64,000 bases of DNA from Opisthocomus hoazin. Lineage: Eukaryota; Chordata; Aves; Opisthocomiformes; Opisthocomidae. The notes under the pieces are model-generated. The model made no database searches. It was given only the letters and a program-made list of their open reading frames with translations, and was not told the origin of the DNA. The position numbers and the translations under genes were made by a program. Below, one piece after another: positions 1 through 36,717 of this stretch. Numbering within the stretch: the stretch's first letter is position 1; each line of letters opens with the position of its first letter. The stretch is taken from positions 20,321,115 to 20,385,114 of the forward strand of contig NC_134429.1 in the NCBI RefSeq assembly GCF_030867145.1, written 5' to 3'.

Positions 1-1321
1 ACTCACAGCTTTTGCTTGAAAGAGTGAAAAAACTCTATTTTTTTTGTTTTATCTTGAGGGATTCTTGGCTTTGGCACTGTGAGTTCTTTGATTCCAAGGA
101 GCAATGCTGTGCACATTCTGGAAGAAACATCCTGGGCAATTAATGAGTCATATATTGACACAATTGTGGTTTTAATTCTGCGTCTCACTCATTGTAGTTT
201 AGCTCTCTTGCAGCTGGGGTGGGATTGAGGTATTCTCCTGAGCACTGTGAAAAGGGAAGCTGTGGACCAAACAGTTTAACAGGAGTTGTTAAAAGTCACA
301 CAGCAGAGCAGAGAGTAGAACCCAGAAGCATGGCTCACCTCAGTAACAGTACTTTTATGGGTGCATCTCCGTGTTTTTACCAAAGAGGGGAGTGTCATTA
401 TCTTTGTGGTACAAATGGGAAACTGAGGCGTGGGAAGGAGCAGTAATACAGGAAAGATCGATGGTGGGTTTGACGATTTGACAGTCACTTCAGTGCTGCC
501 TCCCGGGCTGTCCTGGCTCTCGTCACACTTGAACTCCCTGCCAGTGTCACGTATTGCCCTTGCTCTCTGCTCCTTGGCGCGGTACAGAGAACAGGCAACA
601 CAAGACAGGCTTCCCGGGCCCTCTCGCTTCCGTGCTGTCACTGTTGGCTCCTGGGTTTGATCATGGCCCTTTTGGAGGTTTTCATTTTCACAGGAATGAA
701 AAGTCACGGTGCTTATCCTCTGAGGGGCGAACGCACTACAACGTGGTGGAGAAAGGTTTCTACCCCAGTAGGTGCAGCTTCTATGGCTGCTCGGACGGGA
801 GGAACCTGTCATTGGTAGGGGAAGGGAAGAGAAAGAAAACCTGGTGTCTTGGAGCTTACCGGTGATGAGCTCTTGGTTGTTTACAGGGCTTCTCCTTAGG
901 GGTATAGACAAGGTTTTGCAGGAGTTGGGGGGAAATCTTAGTTGTGGGAAGCAGCAGGAGAGCTGGCTTTTCACCTTGTCAGGGAGGACAATAAGGAAAT
1001 CAGGCGATGGATTCTGTGGAATCAGTTCCTTGATGTGTGATTGACAGCCCTGATCATGAAGTGACAGTGAGAACCTTCTGCAGCCTGGATCCGGCTGTGT
1101 CTGTTCCTGCTTCTGGTTGTTTCACACTAACACTGCCGTGAAGGGGGAAAGAGATGTGACAAAACTGCTGCAAGCCGGCTGCTCTGCGAGCTTGTGAGTC
1201 AAGGATGATCATTCTGGTTACTGAAGTGCAATATGAAATGAGGGCATGAAAATTCACTTTTACAGAGCAGTAAATATAAGCCCTGTAAGAAGCTGATTTT
1301 GTTGTTGTTGTGTTTTTTCAG
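1..1321. other. Non-coding stretch, probably intron 1 of the kainate-binding protein gene
   Basis: No convincing coding exon is visible here. The first recognisable exon to the right begins at 1322 in the middle of a codon, so at least one coding exon with the start codon and signal peptide must lie upstream. I looked for a start codon followed by a hydrophobic stretch and a matching splice donor and found none I would defend, so the exon is probably left of the window. The stretch holds one ancient SINE-like relic (about 281-330) and otherwise unremarkable sequence. Confidence 0.5.
281..330 (-). repeat. MIR-like ancient SINE relic
   Basis: The + strand reads like the reverse complement of the well-conserved MIR core: a tract resembling 'gttaa...gtcacacagc' followed by 'agagtagaacccag'. 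A second short piece near 415-432 (gggaaactgaggcg) resembles another part of MIR but lies in the wrong order, so only the first part is called. Recognition is from memory of the consensus. Old amniote SINE relics are expected in birds but are hard to prove by eye. Confidence 0.35.
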
Positions 1322-4300
1322 GAACTGCAAGGAACGATGGTGCTGTGGGTAAGGTATGTTGAAGTTCGTTGGTGCAGAGCTGCCAATGAGGGTGCATGTG
1401 CAAAAGGTCTCACATTTGAAATCCAGAAATAGATGTGGTCGTAGTGTGCAGTGCTTGTAATCTGTGAAGAGTTGTTATTTTAAATACCCTTTTCATGGCT
1501 AGGGATGGCCGTATCTAACTGTCTGTGCTTTTTACTCAGTCTTTTGTCCAGGATTCAAAATTCAGTCATGCCTCAGGGAAGAGTCTGCCTCTAGGCCTGT
1601 CTTCATGGCTTATAGAATTTAAACATCAGAATTACTGCATCACTTGCGATCTTTATAAAATTCTGAACATCGAAGAAAATTCAGACACATGTGAACATGC
1701 AGAGATAACTTTATTAATTCTTAAGATGTATGTTTTAGTTCCAAAAGTTTGCAATTAACATAAAAAGAGTCTGTGTGGGATGTAATTCCTCAGGCTCTTA
1801 GAAGAAAGATGGCAAACACCACTTAAAATCTAACCTGCTAGTGTATATATTCACATAATGCAGGACAGTATTTGTCCTAAAGATTTTCCAATCAAAAATG
1901 ATGGGAGAGGTGGTTATGGCAGTGTTGGGAAATGAAATTGATTGTCCAGATGGCATAGGTAGAGACAGAACTTGTGTCACCTGAGTCTCAGCTCGTTTCT
2001 CATTCTCGAAGCATGCTGGATGCCTGTCACGTGCCAAAAAGGGAGTTTTGGGGAAAGCCATGGAATTTCAGGCAGGTTCAGTGAGCATAAACCTCCAGTT
2101 GGTGATTTCAGTGTTGAGAAATAAACACAAGCAAACAAAACGCCCCGGAGAAACACAACTCCTCTCATGTCCTCCCCTGTTCCGAGTCTCTGGTCCCCTC
2201 ACTGCACACATCTTACACTTCCTTCGTGCAGAGGTGAATCCGTGATTTCTTCCTCCCCCTCCTCCCAGGTCTCCTACTGTTCGTTGTCTCCTGGAATTGC
2301 TCTCTAATGAGACCTTAATTGGCCTCTAGCTGTTTTGCCTGCAACAGGAATTGATCTCTTTGGAAGACTTATGCACTGTGTATCTGAAGAACTGTGACAA
2401 CATTTAAAATGATTTTTATTTGGACAAAGTATGCTGACAACACCCAATGAAGTGAAATGCTTGTGATTTATTAATTACTGTTAAGGAACCAGGGGAGTGA
2501 GATCGCTGCAGTTTGCAGGGACAGATTCATAGGGGGCTTAGCACATGCGCACCCCCCAGTTACAATGTGAGCCCTAGCTGAGTGGGGCCGTGCCTGGGAC
2601 TTTGAAATCCAATTATTTCTTCTTCATTTTTTGATTGGCAGGGCGCTGACTCCAGGGGACCAGAAGAGGGTCTTCCAATGCTGACCGTCACAACAATCCT
2701 GGTGAGGCAGCGACACGACCCTGACAGCGGCAGGGAGATAGCTGCAATTACACCTTGGGGGTTTTTCACCCATATATTTGCAGGTGGTGTTTTGGGCTGT
2801 CTGTAACACCAATATCCCTGTTGATCACAGGCTGGGTTTGGAGTGCTGGCTCAGTGGTGCGGAGGGGCAAGGTGTCTGCAGTGTGCAGTGGGAGGATTCG
2901 AGGGCTATCAAGGCCAGCCCACAACACGGGCTGGGCGTACACTTCTATAAATGGCTGCTCTGTGGAGGCGGGCAGGCCTCTTCACCCTGTTTAGCTACAT
3001 CTAAGGGTTGTCACAGAATCACCGAATGGTGGGGGTTGGAAGGGACCTCTGAGCGTCACCCAGTCCAACCCCCTGCTGAAGCAGGGTCACCCAGAGCAGG
3101 CTGCACAGGACAGCATCCAGGCGGGGCTTGAATATCTCCAGAGAAGGAGACTCCACAGCCTCCCTGGGCAGCCTGGGCCAGGGCTCCATCACCCTCAGAG
3201 GGAAGAAGTTCTTCCTCGGGTTCAGCTGGAGCTTCCTCTGCTCCAGTTTGTGCCCGTTGCCCCTTGTCCTGTCGCTGGGCACCACTGGAAAGTCTGGCCC
3301 CGTCCTCCTGACACCCACCCTGCAGATATTTGTAAGCATTTCTAAGGTCCCCTCTCAGCCTTCTCTTCTCCAGGCTGAACAAGCCCAGCTCCCTCAGCCT
3401 CTCCTCGTAGGGGAGATGTTCCAGTCCCCTCACCATCCTTGTAGCCCTCCACTGGACTCTCTCCAGTTGTCATGTTACCTATACGTTGTTTCTGTCCTAC
3501 AGTGGAAATATGTAAAGATCACACGTGTGCAGGGATTAAAAACAGGCTATAAAAAAAGAAAGCGCGTTACCACGTGCAGCAGACAAGCAGGACTATTTGG
3601 AAGCTGCAGCAGTGAATTTTCCGATGCTGACATCAGGTCCTGCACCAGCACGCGGCCCTCATCTGATGCTCTGAGGGGACAAATGAAATGTGTTCGGGCT
3701 TTGAGACTGAGACAAGATTGTCACTTACTTCTGTGGCACCTGTGGCTTGCAGAATGCGGCTGCCCTGCCGGAGCTGCAGCCTGTGACTGGTGGTGGCACC
3801 TGACTCCAGCGAGCAGCTTTCAAATTTGGAAGTGTTGTTCCCCAATGATGTGGATAGAGGTCTTTGGGGAGGGTTTGCCAAAAAATGGTTCAATCCACAA
3901 TCAGCTGCACTGCAGAGTGTGTAATTGTGTGCTTTCCCCTTAAATGCAGGAAGATCCGTATGTCATGGTGAGAAGCACAGAACTGGAGGGATACTGCATT
4001 GATTTGCTGAAGGCACTTGCTGCAATGCTGCACTTCAGCTACAAGGTGAAGGTGGTGGGCGACGGGCAGTATGGTGCTGTCTCTTCCAGTGGGAACTGGA
4101 CGGGGATGATTGGCGAAATACTGAGACAGGTAATTTTCAATTTATATTTTTGACAAACTGCAGCTCTAGAAGGGAAGAACAGTGCTGGCAGCTCCTGGAA
4201 TTCATTAGAATTTGCTCTGGGACTGAGCAGCTTGGAGTCATCCTGCCTGTTGTGTAGAACTAATGAACAGCAAGGCTTGTCGTTGGTTTTAGTCTACAAA

Positions 4301-7300
4301 TGTGGAAACTAAGGAGCGAGGAGACAATGGCCATAGCAGGAATTCATTGTCACAACAAGGCACTCCTGGTGCAGTGCTTGTCTTGTCTTGGAGGCTACCC
4401 AGTGTTTCTTTGCAGTCTGAGAGATATCTGAGCTCACTAATGAAACAAAGATAATGGCTTTAAGGAAAACTTACCTTGAGCTTAATCACTAGGTGAACTT
4501 CTCTCTCAGAAGGGTAATCCCTTCGACTCTTCAAGCAGATGCTGAATGCACATCTTGCCCCATCCTGTGCCATTCCCTAGGGTGGGCATTCTGTCATCTG
4601 TTGGTAACGTTTGAATTAAACCTTCTTTGCTCCTTTGAATTCAGTCCCACGTCCAGCTGCCAGTCACATGGACACAGCAGCCAGAGACAGAAAGGAGCGT
4701 GCCTTCTGAGTCTGGTGAACAAACCCAATGTGGTTCGTGGTGCACAGCCTCAGTGCACCTGTGTGATGCTGGAGTAGGAAGCCAGAAGCTCCAGTACCAC
4801 CCAGCACCCCACTATGAACAATGCAAAATGGAAAACTCTCCTATTCCTTGGAACTCGCAGTCTGTAATGATGGCTGTCTGTTGACACAGAGAAGTGATTT
4901 GCTGTGTAGGTACCTGCCCACGCAGCCTGGGAAGGATTCCATTTGAGTGACAGAAATCTTCAGGTAGGTTGGATGGCTGATTATCTTTTGTCTCCCTCTT
5001 ACAGGAAGCAGACATGGCCGTGGCTCCGTTGACCATCACGTCAGCAAGGGAAGAGGTGGTCTCCTTCACCACACCATTCCTGCAGACTGGGATTGGAATC
5101 TTGCTTCGAAAAGACACCGTCTCTCCGGAGATGTCTTTCTTCCATTTCCTGGCGCCGTTCAGTAAGGAGACCTGGACTGGCCTTTTATTTGCTTATGTGC
5201 TGACGTGCTTCTGCCTCTTTCTTGTTGCCAGGTATAAATGAATTTGTTTCACAGATTTTGTTCCACTCAACTGCTTTCTCAGCTATGGAGAGATCTCAGT
5301 TTTAAAGACAGTACCAGGGTGCATTTTGCTTTGAGGAACCTTCTGTAAAGGTCCAGAACCAGGGCTAATAAAGCTGAGGTCATGTCAGATTAAGACAGCA
5401 TTAAGATTAGGATCTCACCAGGAGAGCACCATATCTCTTGATGTGGATTACCTAGGGTTGCTGAAAGGACTGTATGTGTGTACATCAGCTCTTATTTCTC
5501 ACTTTTATCAGAGTTTGTTCTGAACTATGGCCACGTTCTTACGTGTGGGTGTCTCTCCCGGTGTATTTTGGTGCACTGTGCCCTGCACTGATTTGTGGCA
5601 GAGCTGCTCTCTGCCGCCCTGCCGCCCCCTTCCCAGGAGACTCAGCTCTCTCCCCCTTGCTTGCTTAGGCCACACGAGTGCTCTCTGCAGCTGCAGTCTT
5701 GAACAGAAGCCCGAGCCACCGCTGCTGCCAGTGACTTGAGGCACTGAGCAGGGGCGCTTCCCTCTGCACTGGTTAAACTGGGGCTCAGGTGAAGGAGGAG
5801 CTACCGTGGAAGGAAAGGGCATTTCCAGGCCATCTGCACTGCTGCAGTCACACCGCAGGGTTATGTTTTCCCCCCTGAATGTCTGGTTTTATCCTGTCGT
5901 TTTCCTGCAGACTGAGCCCCTGTGAATGGAATGAGCCGAAGAATGAAGAGAACCACTTCACCTTCTTAAACAGCCTCTGGTTTGGAGCAGGAGCGCTCGC
6001 CCTGCAAGGTGAGCGGGGAGGACTGCAGCAGAGCAGCTCTGGGAGCAGGGTGGGTGCTTAAGCTGATCGGTGTCAGCCCTCATCTGTCTGTAACATGGTG
6101 TGCTGTCCTGTTGAGGGGAAAGCGGTTCCAGCAGGGACGCTCGGCAGCACTGAAACTCCCAGTCTGGGGAGTTTTGATTGCAGAGTGGTTGGAATTGTAC
6201 AGATGGGTGGCTTCAGTCGAGGAACGCATATTTTCTGCTGTACCAGTTGCCCTAGAAAATGTCAAGCTAACCAACTGGTGCTTGTAGGGTGGTTTTTTGT
6301 TGTTGCTTTTGGCCACCAATGTTGCTTCAGCTCTGCATTGCGTGCAGTAGCGGTGCAGTTCAAACCAGCCATAGCGGGTCTTTCCAGGCTCATGCGCTGA
6401 GTAGCTGCAGGGCAAGCTTTGAGTTTGGCCTTTAATTAAAGGGAAGTCTTCAGCTCACGCTCATGGATCTAAAGTTCTTTGTCTTTCTCTCACTGTACAT
6501 CACCTCCCGTATGTTTTATGGGCTCCGCTGGTCGTGCAGGTGTCACCCCTCGGCCCAAAGCGTTCTCGGTGCGGGTCATCGCTGCTGTCTGGTGGCTCTT
6601 CACCATCACCTTGCTGGCTGCCTACATCGCCAACTTCACCGTGCTGCTGAGCTCTGGCAGCGAGCAGCTCCCAATCCAGACTTTTGAAGATCTTGTGAAG
6701 CAAAGAAAGCTCGAGTTTGGGACACTGGATGGCTCCTCTACTTTCTACTTCTTCAAGGTGCAGAGAATCTCAATGTGCACACACATCTGTGCCGTAGAAC
6801 TGCTAAGCTGGAGCCAAATAGTCTAGCTTCAAGCCTGACGGTCCTTACCCCACCGTCATTCCTGTAGGCTCCATCAGTTTTCCTGTAATACTTCAAATAA
6901 TGTGATTGGCATCTGTTGTTTTGCTCATCTCCCACTTTTTCCCAGAACAAAAAGCATCCAGGACTGTATTTTTATAGTGCAATCTCTTTTAAGAAAGCAG
7001 TGCTAGTCTTGAGGGGTTATGTTTGAGTGCCTTGAACACGAGGACAGATGTAGGCAATTTCTGGATACGTTACCTGGATGCCTGCAAAGGTGGTTTGGGT
7101 GGGGGGGAGGTTGGGGGTGGAAAATATTTAGTACTTCCATCCCTGTAACACTGTGTGTTAGAGAGGAAATCTGTGCCAGCTGTATGCTAGTTTTGAGCAG
7201 AGAGGGCTCAAAGGGCAATGGTTTAAGTACTCTTATTCTCCAGATTGTTCTGCAGCCACCGCATGTATATGCAGATATTTTCGGGTGATTGTTATACGCT

Positions 7301-9073
7301 CCGGTTTGACACTTGGATTTTTGGGCTGCAGAACTCCAAGAATCCTATCCATCAGATGATCTACGAATATATGGACAAGAGACGAGAGCACGTTTTAGTC
7401 AAAACCTACCAGGAAGCAGTTCAGCGTGTGATGGAATCGAACTACGCCTTCATCGGCGAATCCATCTCTCAAGACCTTGCGGCTGCCAGGCACTGCAACT
7501 TGATCAGGGCCCCTGAGGTTATCGGAGCCAGAGGCTTCGGCATTGCCACGACCCAGGGTTAGTCACTGCGCACCACTCCTGCCCCGCTGCTCCACTGGGA
7601 TTTCACGGGGCTGAAGCAGCACTGGCAGAGCAGAAGGCCTGGCATAGCCACGTCCTGCAGGCTGCACACGGTTTCTGCATTAACGCTAATATCCGAGTGT
7701 GAACAAACTGGTAACCCTGCTGTGCAGCATTTCATTCTGTAGATGAATTACTGCCAGCACTCACTGACCCTTACACTGAACTGTAATGTGCAAAAAAATT
7801 CTGTCTCCTGGGGGTCACTGGTTGCCCTGGGTGTTTTGGGGTTTGTTTTGGTTCTGCCTTGCTCCCAGTAACGCCGAGCTCCCCGAGCAGTTCGCAGGGC
7901 ACCGTTAGTTCTCTTGTGGAGCACGACTGCTTGTGTTTCTCAAGGTGCCTTCGCTCTGTCGTCACTCCACAAGCATCGCCAGAGCTCTGTGGGTAGGACA
8001 GGAACGGTTGTTACCCAGGAAAAGCCCTTGGCTTTGCCTGCTGCATTCTGTCTGCAGAACGGCCGTCCGCGAGCGGGGAAGCAGCGCCCAGCTGACCCCG
8101 CTTGGCAGCGTAGCAGCAGAGAGCTTGGAAACGTTACCATGGCTGGGCTCCCTCCATACTCTTCTCTCTCTCTCTTTCTACCGCTGCCAGCATCCCCGTG
8201 GACTAAGAAGCTCTCCGTTGCCGTCCTCAAGCTGCGTGAATCGGGTGATCTCGACTACTTGCGTAACAAGTGGTGGGAGACCAGCTGCCTTCAGCAGAGC
8301 AGAGACAGATGGAGTCCTCTGCAGCCCCAGGCGCTGGGTGGGCTCTTCCTCACTCTCGCAGTCGGCCTTGCCCTGGGCGTGATTGCGGCCGTGGTGGAGC
8401 TCTCCAATAAGAGCAGGCACGCTGCTGGACACGTGAAGGTAGGTGACGGGGTGACCTCCTGTCCTCCTGCCTTGTGTCCCTCCTGCTGAGCAGGACAAGC
8501 TGGGCACAACGCTGGGCTTCCACACCGACCTTCTGCTTTCCAAGGAAAGCAGTGCAGCAGGGTGAGGGGGCAGACACGCAATGTGTTTGCTCTTTACAGC
8601 GCTGACGTTTCATAGCTCGGGCTGTGCAATAGCCGTGTAGCCTGAACAGGGTAACAGTAATAAAATAACCCCCCACCCCACAAAATATCAAGCAGAAACA
8701 TTTACTGTAACTCCTAGGCAGCCAAACTGCGTTCCAGTACGCTGAGTGTGTACAGAGGACTGCCCAGTAACAAGTTTATTCTCAGTTATGGCTGTTCTCA
8801 AGTCATCCGACACGCAGGACAACGCGTGTGAACGCAGCCGCACTGGGACCTGCGCGTGCGCCGTGGTGTGCTTGTTCCCCACCGCTGCAAGGGCTGGGCT
8901 GTGCACGCCGAGACGGTGCTCCATCACACGGAGCAACTCACCCCCCCGTCTCCTCCCCTTGTGTTTTTCAGAAATCGTGTTGCTCCGTTTTCGTAGAAGA
9001 GATGTGCGCTCGTCTACGTATAAAAGAAAATACAAGACAAAGCCAGGAGACTTCAGGGAGGGCTAACGCTTGA
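1322..9073 (+). CDS. KBP: Avian kainate-binding protein (ionotropic glutamate receptor family), 5'-partial
   Basis: Nine exons join in frame: 1322-1353, 2642-2701, 3950-4129, 5005-5231, 5911-6008, 6540-6757, 7332-7557, 8191-8438, 8972-9073 (stop TGA). They give about 463 residues; only the signal-peptide exon is missing. The product matches my memory of chick KBP, a 487-residue kainate-binding membrane protein of cerebellar Bergmann glia. The large amino-terminal domain of true kainate receptors is absent: two tiny exons lead straight into ligand-binding half S1 (EDPYVMV onward). M1 (around [18 protein letters not shown]), the pore loop ([12 protein letters not shown]), M3 ([11 protein letters not shown]), S2 and M4 ([18 protein letters not shown]) follow. 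Ligand contacts APLTIT...R and the Glu in FIGES are kept. The channel motifs deviate: Leu replaces the Q/R-site Gln, and AYIANFTVL stands for SYTANLAAF. This fits the reported lack of channel activity of KBPs. The gene converges on PANK4. Confidence 0.93.
3010..3469 (-). mobile_element. CR1 LINE, 5'-truncated 3' tail
   Basis: The tail starts with the reverse complement of the CR1 3' end (tcacagaatcac) and continues through the typical CR1 3' region: ggaagggacctct, tccaaccccctgc, ctccagagaaggagactcc, ctgaacaagcccagctccc. It ends abruptly near 3469, as expected of 5' truncation during target-primed insertion. It lies in KBP intron 3, antisense to the gene. Apparent open frames across it are read-through of the repeat. 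Confidence 0.95.
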
Positions 9074-9235
9074 GAATGTTTGGATTAAGGAATGGGCATG
9101 TATTAGGTTTATACCATATACACATCATAGGAACTACAGCAGTGTAGAAAGATGTTCTTCTGCAAGCCTAGCGTGTTAGTTTTCTAATTACAAACACAGA
9201 GAGCATTTCTGGATTGGCGGTGGAGCTGGACAGAG

Positions 9236-9241
9236 AATAAA
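9236..9241 (+). terminator. Poly(A) signal of the KBP gene
   Basis: AATAAA lies 163 bases after the KBP stop codon on the same strand. It is the first canonical signal downstream and gives a short 3' UTR. Confidence 0.6.
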
Positions 9242-10943
9242 ATTAAGTGGCTTGGAAGAATTTAAATTGGTAAGGGGTAGCGGGTCACTGTTTAAGGGAG
9301 GTTAACAACTTGGTAACGTAACGTTGAGGTGGCTAAGATGGAGCATCCATACTTGGTTTAGAAGTTCACGATGTAAGTACATGAACGCCTGTAGGAGTAA
9401 GTGACGCGGGACAGGTTAGTACGAAGCCTCTGCTCACTAGTGACAGCATGAGGTACAATCTTGGAAAAGTAAAGCTCTCCTCTGACTGTTCTAACCAAGA
9501 ACAACTGCCTCTTGAACACTGTAGTTATCAATAGACGGTGCTCCTCCCCTCTTCTCAGCAGAAGACGCTGGTCCCTGTGACGGCAGTTTCTGAATCAGAA
9601 ACGACAGCACTGATGCGCAAACCCCCAAAATGCAGGACCCCAGAAAGTGAGACCGCGCAATTACGGGACCGCCAGACTTCAGCAGTGCAAGACGTGGGCC
9701 TGTCCTTTGTCTGGTTCCCTGTTCAGCCACAGAGGGTGCTTTGTCCTCGTTAACCTGATCAAGAAGTATTTAGGAGGAAGATTGACAGTTGAAATCCAGC
9801 GCTACCAGAGCATGACATTAGGTAATCAGTCAAAACAAAGTCCGAGCTCACCAGGCAAGGGTGAGGCAGTGAGCAGGGGGCGTTCTGCATTATTCTGCTC
9901 TCGGAGAAGAATCTTTGAAATTCAGGGGTAACAGCGATCTCAGCTGCATATTAAAGAGTTTTCTAATTAAGCTGTTTTTCATTTCAGAGCTGGAATGACT
10001 GATGCATGCACATGCTGGTTTGCGAATTCGGGGTTAAATTACTCCATTTATGTTCTACACATTTGATGGAGGGGAAAAAAAAAGCAAATTCAGTTACTTG
10101 GAAATGGCTTTAACTGCACTGCATGAACAGAGAGAATAATTCTTCTCATTCGCAGCATTAAATAACCGAGGGCAACAGAAACTACCATGCCTGCACCAGG
10201 AAACCAGCTGGGTGTTCCTGAACAAAGCACTACGGCCTCCCTGGGAGGGTAACTTAGCGGGACTCACCTTCCAGCTCCTGCTGAGTAATGCAGAAGGGTT
10301 GCAGAGTTCCCCTCCCACCCAGCCATTACCAAGAGCAACCACCGAGAGCAGCAGGAGTCAGGAGTCCTTCCAGCTGCTGGTAAACTGGCGCTGTTCGGCC
10401 ACCGGCTGCGCGCTCTCGGATCACGACAGCGCGATTTTACAAACAGCTTAAGCAATGTTAGGTCAGAAGGTGGATCGGTCCTTCCACCGAATTAACCGCA
10501 AAGAGCATGAAACACTTTAGGCAGGTTTAAAAGCTGACGTGGAAAATGCGATGTCAGGTTCACTTAGCACTTAAAAACTGTTTGGTACGTGCCATGTCAT
10601 CGCTGGCAGAGATGTATAAAAAAAGGTTTCATTGACATTTAAATATATTTCTATATGAATGTCTCACAGAACAAAAAAATAGTCTTTTCATCACAGATAC
10701 TGCAGCATTAAAATAAACACTTACCAAAATAAACAATGAGTGATATACATATATATATTTGAGTGTGTATGCTATAGAGTGAATCATATTGTTGCTTTTT
10801 AAGTCACAAAAGCACAATATAAATACGGAATTTCCTGTGAACTCTTTTTCCCTGTTGTAATAAAAATACATTCTTTACAGTTAAAGTAAAACTAGTGCAA
10901 GTCCATTCTGCTGCTCCTGCTCACCCCGCCGACCAGATCCCTA
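9242..10943. other. Convergent intergenic region and PANK4 3' UTR
   Basis: KBP (+) and PANK4 (-) end towards each other here. I see no coding exon with splice signals and no recognisable repeat family. The right part (about 10600-10943) is AT-rich and probably PANK4 3' UTR, but I could not find a canonical AATAAA on the - strand, so the 3' end is unplaced. Confidence 0.5.
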
Positions 10944-34959
<24,016 letters not shown>

Positions 34960-35078
34960 TTTGAACGCGACCCACTCCTCGCCCGGCCTCATCGGCATGC
35001 AAATGTATGCGCATACATCTACATACTAAGAAGGCCGGCGCATAGATTATGCGAATGAGGCGGGAGCTGGTTCTCGCC

Positions 35079-35095
35079 GGGGGGGGGGGGGGGGG
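35079..35095 (+). repeat. Poly-G tract
   Basis: Seventeen consecutive G, followed by a second G run near 35137. It sits just upstream of PANK4. Runs like this can form G-quadruplexes and are also frequent assembly-error sites. Confidence 0.85.
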
Positions 35096-35747
35096 TGTCA
35101 CAGCGCGTCGTGAACGCGAGTGGGGTTTCAGAGCGGGGGGGGGGGAGCAGGGCTGGGTCCCCAGCGGCTCACGGGGGGGAAGCAAGGGCCGGCGGGGTGA
35201 GCGGGCGCTGCCAGGGCTGTGAGAGCTGCTGGGGTGCGGGCCCGCGCACACGCATGCCCACGCACACGTGTGTCGCGCTGCCACGCGTGCCTCCCGCTGG
35301 GCAGCACCCCAGGGGTTCCCAGTCCTGCTCTCCAGGCCGGGGTCTGACTCGGGTGCGTGCTGTGAGGACACGGAGCGTAACACGGGGTGCCTCGGCAAAC
35401 TTTACTCATCCAAAGCGTTTCTCTGTTTGGGAGCCAGGCAGGATTTTTCCCGAGTTTGCCCTTGCTGTGACCTCTCTCGACGAGTCCCTTGGCGCTAAAT
35501 TTCCAAGGAATTTGTCGACGAGGCGTGCCTCTCTTTTTGTCTCGCACTGGGAGAGCTGGGCTTGGTGTTTCGGGGCTGTGGAGAACAGCATGGCAGGGGT
35601 TCCCATGGACACGCGACCCCCGAGGTGGTGAAATACCAGTCCTGACTATCTCTGGTTTTACTGACGGCTTTGCCTGGTGCCCTCTAACCCCAGGGACCAC
35701 AGGGAAAACAGCTATGCGAACTACTCGGGAAAGAATGACTTGCTGGA

Positions 35748-35772
35748 TTTATTAACTAGATTTTTATTTATT
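35748..35772 (-). terminator. Poly(A) signal cluster for HES5 gene A
   Basis: Three overlapping or close AATAAA words on the - strand (TTTATT at 35748, 35763 and 35767 on +) lie about 950 bases downstream of the gene A stop codon. The stretch between has no other gene and is best read as gene A 3' UTR. Confidence 0.6.
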
Positions 35773-36717
35773 TTTGTACTAAGTTTCTGCAACTTCTGAA
35801 GTTCAAGAAAACTTCTGGTACAGGTTACACAATCGGTGCGGCTCACACAGAACACGTCATAGCATCCTCCAAGGACAGTAATGAACTCGCATTCTCCCCC
35901 GGTGCTAGGGTACTAACAAGTAAATACAATTTGTACACCTGCCTTTCATGGAAAGCTTTAATATTACCTCTTGTAAAATCGACAATGCAGCCGTAACTTT
36001 CTTTCCTATAAGGATATAAAAATGAGCTTTTGCCTTTATGAAAGGCATACATATCCTGAACCTCACAAACACTACTCTGACTCTGTGAGCAAGACATCCT
36101 GAGGAATTTCCTCTACGTAGTTTGAGTTAGAGTTTAACCATTTTCCGAGCATGCTCAGTACAGTCTACAAATATTATAGAACCCGTTACGGCACCCATAG
36201 GAAAGCTAGGTTTTCAAAAGTGTCCAGTCAGACTGGCTGCTCTGCTCGAGACACCCTGGGTCCCCACGGCTGCAGCCGGGCAGTGCAGGTGTGGACAGCT
36301 TGGGACGCTTCGGAGCCTCGGGTGGGACAGGTCAGGTCAGCAGGAAGGCTCCTCCTGAGCGGACACTTTTGAAAACGCTAGCCTGAGCGTCTTAGAAGTT
36401 ACTGCTTTCTCAACAGATACACGCACACAACCTCACTAAGGTTAAGAACAGGCGGTGTTCCTCTCTGAACAACTCCTCTCAGTCCTCCTAGCAGGAGGAT
36501 TACATCTCGTATTCTTCTAGAATAACTTTCTCTCCACGTGGTGGGATTGTTTCAGTCCTTCTGGAAGAAGGGAAGCAGACATCCAAGCATAGTAATGCTC
36601 TGCAAAAGGAAAACATTCTTCCCTACTCATGAGAGGAGCGGGGGGACTTGTATGGCAAGTCACCATCTCCTCTGGAGTACGAGCAATGTCCAGGAAACAC
36701 AGAAGTGTACTCTCGGC

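Noticed and set aside
862-910. MSSWLFTGLLL as a possible KBP signal-peptide exon
   Set aside because: No plausible donor in the right phase and no resemblance to the chick KBP N terminus as I remember it.
3128-3943. Open frame of 271 codons on the + strand
   Set aside because: It runs through the antisense CR1 tail and KBP intron sequence, with no family resemblance.
34960-34998. In-frame upstream ATG (MPMRPGEE...) as the PANK4 start
   Set aside because: The PANK4 family starts at MAE.., 13 codons downstream; the upstream codons look like translated 5' UTR.
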